64,000 nt of DNA from Paenibacillus sp. 19GGS1-52 (GTDB lineage: Bacteria; Bacillota; Bacilli; Paenibacillales; Paenibacillaceae). Shown piece after piece: positions 59,136 to 64,000 of the stretch. Every line of letters begins with the position of its first letter. Position 1 is the first letter of the stretch. The notes beneath the pieces were generated by a model, which saw only the letters and a program-made list of their open reading frames with translations, ran no database searches and was not told where the DNA came from. Where the stretch lies: the NCBI RefSeq assembly GCF_022369515.1, contig NZ_CP059724.1, forward strand, positions 5,518,001 to 5,582,000, written 5' to 3'. Both the position numbers and the translations under genes were made by a program.

Positions 59136-60182
59136 ATGAATACAAGAAGAAATCCTAAAGAAGCATCCAAACGAGGCGCGAAGCCCGATTCCACAACAAA
59201 ATCACAGTCTAAATCTAAATCAAGTGTTAGAAATAGCAAGTTTAATGATAAGTCCAAAGCCAAAACAGTAACCCCGGTTAAGCCCTTTATAGTAAGTGAG
59301 CCCTCTGAGTTGCTGCCTTTTTTACTGACTCATATTACTGGTCATGGACGAAATGCGATCAAATCCATTCTTTCGCGTGGACAAGTGTCGGTGAATGGTA
59401 AAGTTGTGACACAGCATAATCTCCAATTGCACTCCGGTCAAACGGTGGCTATTGATAAGGAGAAGCCAATTCAAGCAGAAGAAATGATTGGGCTCACCAT
59501 TGTCCATGAAGATGATGATCTGATCGTCATTCAGAAGGATGCAGGTTTGCTGTCCATCGCCACTGCGGAGGAGAGTGAATTGACGGCTTACTACCAGCTT
59601 ATGGAGCATGTGCGTCTCACTAATTCCAAGAACCGAATTTTTGTCGTGCACCGTCTAGACCGGGATACATCAGGGTTAATGATGTTTGCCAAAAGTGAAG
59701 CTATTCAACAGACCCTGCAAAACAACTGGAAAGAAACGGTAAAAGAACGCTCTTATGTGGCGCTTGTGGAGGGTGCGGTTAAACGGCCCGAGGGTACGAT
59801 CAGCTCTTGGCTAAAAGAAACTTCCACCCTCAAAATGTATTCCAGTCCTCATGAAGGTGATGGACAACATGCGATCACTCACTATAAGCTGATTCAGATG
59901 AACCGCCATTTCTCCTTGTTAGAAGTACATCTGGAAACAGGACGCAAGAACCAGATTCGTGTGCATATGGCGGATATTGGACATCCGATCGCTGGCGATA
60001 AGAAATATGGTGCGGAAACCAAAACAGTTGGCCGGCTGGGACTGCATGCCCGTGTGCTCTCGTTTATTCATCCGACGACTGGTAAGCTATTGACCTTCGA
60101 AAGTCCCATTCCCAAGACCTTTTTGAAATATACCGCTCCTTCAACTACGCCGGCGCCAGCAACACCAAAGAGTCAGCAGTAG
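59136..60182 (+). CDS. RluA-family pseudouridine synthase with S4 domain
   Basis: 348 residues. The first about 45 are K/S/R-rich (low complexity); an S4-like RNA-binding domain follows (LLPFLLTHITGHGRNAIKSIL, SRGQVSVNGKVV), then the catalytic domain with VVHRLDRDTSGLMMFAKS (catalytic Asp) and LEVHLETGRKNQIRVHMADIGHPIAGDKKYG. Modifies uridine in rRNA or tRNA; target not visible. ATG 59136, AGAATG region poor but only candidate. Confidence 0.88.
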   Translation: MNTRRNPKEASKRGAKPDSTTKSQSKSKSSVRNSKFNDKSKAKTVTPVKPFIVSEPSELLPFLLTHITGHGRNAIKSILSRGQVSVNGKVVTQHNLQLHSGQTVAIDKEKPIQAEEMIGLTIVHEDDDLIVIQKDAGLLSIATAEESELTAYYQLMEHVRLTNSKNRIFVVHRLDRDTSGLMMFAKSEAIQQTLQNNWKETVKERSYVALVEGAVKRPEGTISSWLKETSTLKMYSSPHEGDGQHAITHYKLIQMNRHFSLLEVHLETGRKNQIRVHMADIGHPIAGDKKYGAETKTVGRLGLHARVLSFIHPTTGKLLTFESPIPKTFLKYTAPSTTPAPATPKSQQ

Positions 60183-60196
60183 TCACACAAAAAACT

Positions 60197-60254
60197 AACG
60201 ATAAGAAAAAGGCAGTTCAAGGGACTTTCCCTGAACTGCCTTTTTCTTATCGTT
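60197..60254. terminator. Long bidirectional terminator between RluA-type gene and thrC
   Basis: About 27-bp stem beginning AACGATAAGAAAAAGGCAGT, with a single bulged A and a short loop. A- and T-runs on the two sides give termination for both convergent genes, and the stem overlaps the thrC stop codon. Confidence 0.85.
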
Positions 60255-61461
60255 TTGTAATAAATTCTCCAATCTCCAATAACGGCGGGCTCACCTGTAC
60301 CGTGTCGGGATATTTGATGCCCGCACCGGTATTTAGCACAACGACCGTTTCGCCTTCTTTGATCCAGCCTTGATGCGCCAGCTTGCGTGCCGCCGCAAAG
60401 GCTGCTGCGCCTTCCGGACAAATAAATGAGCCTTCCAAGCGGGCTATTTGGGCTTGTTCGAGGCTCATCTCATCGTCAGAGACAGCAATAGCCACGCCAT
60501 CCGTCTCATAGATGGCCTTCAGCACCAGAAAATCTCCGAGCGCCTTCGGTACGTTGATCCCGAAAGCGACGGTAGTGGAATCCGGCCAGAACTCCGACCG
60601 TTCTGCCTTCTCTTGCCAAGCCTTGACTATAGGCGCACAGCCTTCGGCCTGCACGGCGACGAGTCTTGGCAATTTGCCCTCCACCCAGCCAATTTCCTGC
60701 AGCTCCTGCAAAGCTTTATAAATACCAATAAGTCCAACTCCACCACCGGTAGGATATAAAATAACATCCGGCATTTTCCAGCCCAACTGTTCAACAATTT
60801 CAATGCCCATCGTCTTCTTGCCCTCAATACGATAGGGTTCTTTCAGGGTAGATGCATCATATAGTCTTTGGTCCGCTACCTCTTGGGCTACGATTTTACC
60901 AGCATCGCTAATCAAGCCGTTTACCAGATACAACTTCGCTCCGGCCAAAGCCACTTCACTGCGGGTAATCTTGGGAGCATCCTGTGGCATAACAATGGTA
61001 GCTTCAATACCCGCCCTAGCTGAATAGAGTGCCCAAGCAGCACCAGCATTACCGTTGGTTGGCATGGCCAGTTTCTCTACTCCCAGCTCTTTCGCTTTAG
61101 ATACCCCCACCGCGGCGCCGCGTGCTTTAAAGCTGCCGCTGGGTACAAGGCTTTCATCCTTCATTAATAAAGTAGTGATGCCATAATCGGCACCCAGCCT
61201 CGGAAGCTCCAACAACGGCGTCATTCCTTCACCCAGAGTCACTACGTTATTGCTGTCCAGCACTGGGAGAAGCTCATGGTAGCGCCATAAGTCGGGTTTC
61301 CGGCCCAGCAAGGCTTCACGGCTCCATTCCTCCTTCAGATTGTCAAGCTTATAACGAACCAGCAGTGGTGAACCGCAGACGCATAGCTGTTGAATCGAGT
61401 CTGCCCCGTAGTTCTCCCCGCATTGTGGACATTCTAAATGTGACAAATAGCTGTAACTCAT
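60247..61461 (-). CDS. thrC: Threonine synthase
   Basis: 404 residues, PLP enzyme. N-terminal Cys motif CPQCGENYGADSIQQLCVCG (zinc ribbon, unlike short ThrC), then LMKDESLVPSGSFKARGAAV (PLP Lys), PTNGNAGAAWALYSARAG and YPTGGGVGLIGIYKAL. Converts O-phosphohomoserine to threonine. Related PLP lyases cannot be fully excluded since no other thr gene is nearby. Confidence 0.8.
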   Translation of the reverse strand: MSYSYLSHLECPQCGENYGADSIQQLCVCGSPLLVRYKLDNLKEEWSREALLGRKPDLWRYHELLPVLDSNNVVTLGEGMTPLLELPRLGADYGITTLLMKDESLVPSGSFKARGAAVGVSKAKELGVEKLAMPTNGNAGAAWALYSARAGIEATIVMPQDAPKITRSEVALAGAKLYLVNGLISDAGKIVAQEVADQRLYDASTLKEPYRIEGKKTMGIEIVEQLGWKMPDVILYPTGGGVGLIGIYKALQELQEIGWVEGKLPRLVAVQAEGCAPIVKAWQEKAERSEFWPDSTTVAFGINVPKALGDFLVLKAIYETDGVAIAVSDDEMSLEQAQIARLEGSFICPEGAAAFAAARKLAHQGWIKEGETVVVLNTGAGIKYPDTVQVSPPLLEIGEFITKR

Positions 61462-61636
61462 GCTACACTCCCGCTTTCATTGGTTTAATATAGAAGATAC
61501 ATCCATTCACTATAGAATAAATCAGTTCTTCGCAGGTGGCCAAATTTCATCCATACAGTTACAGTATCAGGAACATTTTCACTCCTTTTTACGTCATGGT
61601 ACAATAAAGAGAAACAAAACTGAGAAGGTGCCTCTA

Positions 61637-62152
61637 TTGTTCCATCCTACTGTCTTTGATAATATAAAAACCGCTTTCGAGAATCAAATCTATGATCTAG
61701 ATAATCTAGAAGGAACGCTCATGGTTACGGATCGCACAGATCTCTTGGATTTGGCTATCATGTCCAGAGAATTTAGTCTCTCCTTCCAACTGACCGAGGG
61801 CGGGAATGTAACAGCCGAAGTTGTACTTCATTCAACACTCAAGGATTTGGGCGACGAAATTCTGGAAACGCCGGATACAACTCCAGGTTGTAATCTCCTG
61901 CTTCGCTTTTATATGGAAATAGAGGATGATGAAACGGAATGCCTAGCTATCCAAAATATCCTGAGTTCCATATGGGGGCCGGAGCTTACGCCAGTGCAAT
62001 CCTTAAGTTTTATTTATGGTCAAGACAGTGAAACTTATAATAATTGCATTGAGCTTAAATTCAAACGGCAAATTACTGAGGAACAAATGGAAGATATTCC
62101 AAATCTGCTGAAGCATCTGCTGCAAAGTGCAGAGGAGTTAGAATCGTTATAA
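61637..62152 (+). CDS. Hypothetical protein
   Basis: 171 residues from TTG 61637 (FHPTVFDNIKTAFENQIYDLD after the start) with GAGAAGGTG upstream; the frame continues further up but overlaps thrC's start and lacks a site. Acidic, no signal or membrane helix. No family recognised. Followed at 23 nt by a membrane protein gene on the same strand. Confidence 0.65.
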   Translation: MFHPTVFDNIKTAFENQIYDLDNLEGTLMVTDRTDLLDLAIMSREFSLSFQLTEGGNVTAEVVLHSTLKDLGDEILETPDTTPGCNLLLRFYMEIEDDETECLAIQNILSSIWGPELTPVQSLSFIYGQDSETYNNCIELKFKRQITEEQMEDIPNLLKHLLQSAEELESL

Positions 62153-62174
62153 CTATCGAAGGGGTGAACAACTA

Positions 62175-62570
62175 ATGGAATTCATGCCTCCTACCAGAAG
62201 CTCGCGCTGGTTCCTCTGGATACCGTGTTATGCTTTACTGCTATGGCTGCTCTTCATTCTGCACCGGTACGTCTTGCTCGGACAGACGGCAAACGGGACC
62301 TTTCTGCTGCGCTTCGCCCTATTATCCCTTGTCATATCCACGATTCTTAACAGCTGTGGTTGGCTGGGTGCAAGGCTGCTATGGCTGATTACCACGGGCG
62401 GGATTATTATCGGACTGGGGCTTATGTTCATCTATTCCTATAGGGACATGTCTGGCTGGGAGGACCTTGCGGGCTTTCTCACCTTCGCCATATTTATGCT
62501 GGGCGGATTTGCACTCGGCTTATTGGCGGAAGTCGTTCAATGGTTGATGAAACGGCTGCGGAAATCCTGA
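62175..62570 (+). CDS. Hypothetical four-helix membrane protein
   Basis: 131 residues with about four hydrophobic helices (PCYALLLWLLFILHRYVLL; FALLSLVISTILNS; LLWLITTGGIIIGLGLMFI; FLTFAIFMLGGFALGLLAEVV). Weak AAGGGG ribosome-binding site before ATG. Family not recognised; likely in a unit with its neighbours. Confidence 0.6.
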   Translation: MEFMPPTRSSRWFLWIPCYALLLWLLFILHRYVLLGQTANGTFLLRFALLSLVISTILNSCGWLGARLLWLITTGGIIIGLGLMFIYSYRDMSGWEDLAGFLTFAIFMLGGFALGLLAEVVQWLMKRLRKS

Positions 62571-62592
62571 CTAATGATGAGGTGGTGTACCT

Positions 62593-63162
62593 TTGTCCAA
62601 TTCCTTCCTGACCAAAAAAGCGCTCGCCCAGTCCTTGAAATCGCTGATGGAGCATATTCCACTGAATAAAATATCAGTCAAGCATCTTGTAGATGATTGC
62701 GGGTTGAATAGACAGACTTTTTATTATCACTTTCAGGATATTTTTGATTTACTGGGCTGGATTTATAAGACCGAAGCTGTGGAAAGTATTGCCCAGTATC
62801 GCAGCTATAGCACGTGGACGGACGGCTTCTATAGAATCTTCTGTTATATTGAGAGCAACAAAGCCTTCTGCTACAACACCCTCGATTCCCTCGGCAGAAA
62901 TCATCTGGATGCCTATCTTTATGAAGTGACGAATGACCTGATCATGGGCGTCATTAACGAACTTTCTTCCAATATGACAGTCAGTAGCGAGGATAAACGA
63001 TTTATAGCCAACTTCTATACTCTGGCCTTTACTGGTCTCGTGATCCAATGGTTGAGAGATGGCATGAAGGAACAGCCGAAGCAGATTATAGCGAAGCTCA
63101 GCGAGCTCATTGAGGGAAACTTCCTCAAGGCGCTGCATAGATATGAAGATAAGCCGTCGTGA
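62593..63162 (+). CDS. TetR family regulator (DhaS-like)
   Basis: 189 residues. N-terminal helix-turn-helix: KALAQSLKSLMEH, KISVKHLVDDCGLNRQTFYY with HF after it. C-terminal domain resembles the TetR_C_8/DhaS type (NTLDSLGRNHLDAYLYEV). TTG start behind GAGGTGG. Divergent neighbour none; the oleate hydratase gene follows 173 nt later on the same strand, so it is the likely target. Confidence 0.85.
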   Translation: MSNSFLTKKALAQSLKSLMEHIPLNKISVKHLVDDCGLNRQTFYYHFQDIFDLLGWIYKTEAVESIAQYRSYSTWTDGFYRIFCYIESNKAFCYNTLDSLGRNHLDAYLYEVTNDLIMGVINELSSNMTVSSEDKRFIANFYTLAFTGLVIQWLRDGMKEQPKQIIAKLSELIEGNFLKALHRYEDKPS

Positions 63163-63187
63163 CCCTTGGGGTACGCGGCTTTTTTTG
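63151..63187 (+). terminator. Terminator of the TetR gene
   Basis: AAGCCG...CGGCTTTTTTT overlaps the stop codon region; a T-run follows. Confidence 0.7.
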
Positions 63188-63247
63188 CGGAAACTGACCG
63201 AAAACTAGACACTTTGCCCCAAATGACTAAATACCTTACACTGCTCC

Positions 63248-63262
63248 GGTATTGCTTATACC
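63248..63262. promoter_or_regulatory. Short inverted repeat upstream of oleate hydratase
   Basis: GGTAT-TGCTT-ATACC (5-5-5) 73 nt upstream of the hydratase start. Candidate TetR-family operator; short enough to be chance. Confidence 0.3.
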
Positions 63263-63335
63263 TTCCATGTCCTCATAGGTTTACATTAAGAGCATGAAGA
63301 GCAAGCAAGTAATATACCCTTTGGAGGCGACAGTT

Positions 63336-64000
63336 GTGAAAAAAGAGTACGGTAATAAACAGGTTTATTTTGTCGGTGGCGGAATTGCATCACTTGCGGG
63401 TGCAGCATACCTCGTCAGAGACTGTGACTTTCCGGGACAGAACATTCACATCATTGAAGAAATGAAAATTCTCGGCGGCAGCAACGACGGTTCTGGAAAT
63501 GGCGAGCAAGGTTATGTCATTCGCGGTGGCCGGATGCTCAATGACGAGGCTTATGAGAATTTATGGGAGCTGCTGCAGTCTATTCCTTCCATTGATCATC
63601 CGGAGAAATCGGTTAGAGAAGAAATTATAGAATTCGATAATGCCAACCCGACTCATGCTAATGCCAGATTGGTGAATCGTAAAGGCGAAATAGAAGATGT
63701 TTTGTCCATGGGCTTCGATATGGCGGACCGACTGGCGCTGGGCAAGCTGATCATTACACCGGAAGACAAAATGGGCAAAGCTCGTATTAATGATTGGTTC
63801 GGCCCGCATTTCTTCCAAACTAATTTCTGGTATATGTGGGCGACTACCTTCGCCTTCCAGCCTTGGCACAGTGCGGTCGAGTTCAAAAGATATATGATCC
63901 GCTTTATGCATGAATTTCCAAGAATTCAAACTCTGGAAGGCGTAACCCGCACACCTTATAACCAATACGATTCTATTATTCTGCCCATGCACAAGTATCT
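63336..64000 (+). CDS. ohyA: Oleate hydratase (partial, C-terminus beyond window)
   Basis: GTG 63336, behind TTGGAGGCG, opens a frame that stays open to the edge (221 codons). The N-terminus has VYFVGGGIASLAGAAYLV, an FAD dinucleotide loop GGGxxxxG, then GGSNDGSGN and GYVIRGGRMLNDEAYENLWELL, and WYMWATTFAFQPWHSAVEFK, all signatures of oleate hydratases (fatty-acid hydration, FAD-dependent, often host-fatty-acid detoxification). Preceded by a TetR gene. Symbol follows common use. Confidence 0.88.
   Translation, partial: MKKEYGNKQVYFVGGGIASLAGAAYLVRDCDFPGQNIHIIEEMKILGGSNDGSGNGEQGYVIRGGRMLNDEAYENLWELLQSIPSIDHPEKSVREEIIEFDNANPTHANARLVNRKGEIEDVLSMGFDMADRLALGKLIITPEDKMGKARINDWFGPHFFQTNFWYMWATTFAFQPWHSAVEFKRYMIRFMHEFPRIQTLEGVTRTPYNQYDSIILPMHKY

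Noticed and set aside
61460..61636. N-terminal extension of the hypothetical protein at 61637
   Set aside because: It overlaps the start of divergent thrC and has no ribosome-binding site; GAGAAGGTG supports TTG 61637.
1..64000. CRISPR arrays, prophage, transposase or integrase genes
   Set aside because: None seen: no regularly spaced repeats, no DDE/Tyr recombinase motifs, no phage structural genes.

Overview
The window looks like chromosomal DNA of a spore-forming, low-to-moderate GC Bacillota, most likely Paenibacillus or a close relative. The inference rests on strong AGGAGG-type ribosome-binding sites, frequent TTG/GTG starts, Bacillus-type gene neighbourhoods (ywr-like, nupNOPQ, ytqA-ytqB, infC-rpmI-rplT, T-box-controlled ilv-leu), a sporulation-type histidine kinase and several protein families common in Paenibacillus. 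I see no prophage, insertion sequence, CRISPR array or rRNA. Species was not determined.

Layout. 1-6.4 kb: a nitrogen/ureide-type block on the minus strand (MobA/PucB-like nucleotidyltransferase cut by the window edge, PucR regulator, AMI1-like amidase, YwrD/HpxW-like Ntn hydrolase) and, divergent to it, a pair of short chromate-transporter half-proteins. Two TnrA/GlnR-type boxes precede pucR and a weaker one precedes ywrD. 6.4-9.4 kb: a PH-domain protein, then a promoter, a 54-codon leader ORF and a terminator in front of an ABC-F ATPase, the layout of antibiotic-responsive attenuation. 9.4-16.8 kb: small membrane protein, Nudix hydrolase, Trm11-like methyltransferase, HxlR regulator beside a decayed SDR gene, M20 dipeptidase, GRAM-like protein, tRNA-Gly, and a MASE3-GGDEF-EAL protein. 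16.8-25 kb: an HMGL-like aldolase, Fur-controlled feoAB with a small Cys-rich partner, leucyl aminopeptidase, a PAS histidine kinase, a small Cys protein and a 2-Cys peroxiredoxin with a PerR-like palindrome.

25-36 kb: branched-chain amino-acid synthesis. ilvB-ilvN-ilvC-leuA form a T-box operon with a clear promoter; leuB lies about 4 kb downstream beyond an ECF sigma/anti-sigma/membrane/DUF4097 operon and an aldo/keto reductase. 36-42 kb: GNAT, a Gly/Tyr-repeat protein, and the guanosine-type nucleoside ABC importer nupNOPQ with a hairpin after the lipoprotein gene. 42-46 kb: acyl-CoA thioesterase, infC-rpmI-rplT with a terminator-containing leader and an ATC start for infC, and a processive family 2 glycosyltransferase. 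46-52.6 kb: PAP2 phosphatase, MGDG/UgtP-type glycosyltransferase, trmB, radical-SAM YtqA with tRNA methyltransferase MnmM (YtqB), mannose-6-phosphate isomerase, alpha/beta hydrolase.

52.7-53 kb holds the most compact candidate system: a 27-codon holin-like toxin ORF opposed by an apparent antisense RNA with its own extended -10 promoter and a terminator overlapping the toxin 3' end, a type I toxin-antitoxin layout. 53-64 kb: methyltransferase, a short intergenic repeat cluster, a nucleotidyltransferase, a DUF4080 radical-SAM protein with an unusual C-terminal insert, recQ, small membrane protein, RluA-type pseudouridine synthase, threonine synthase, two unknown proteins, a TetR regulator, and the 5' part of an oleate hydratase gene running off the window.
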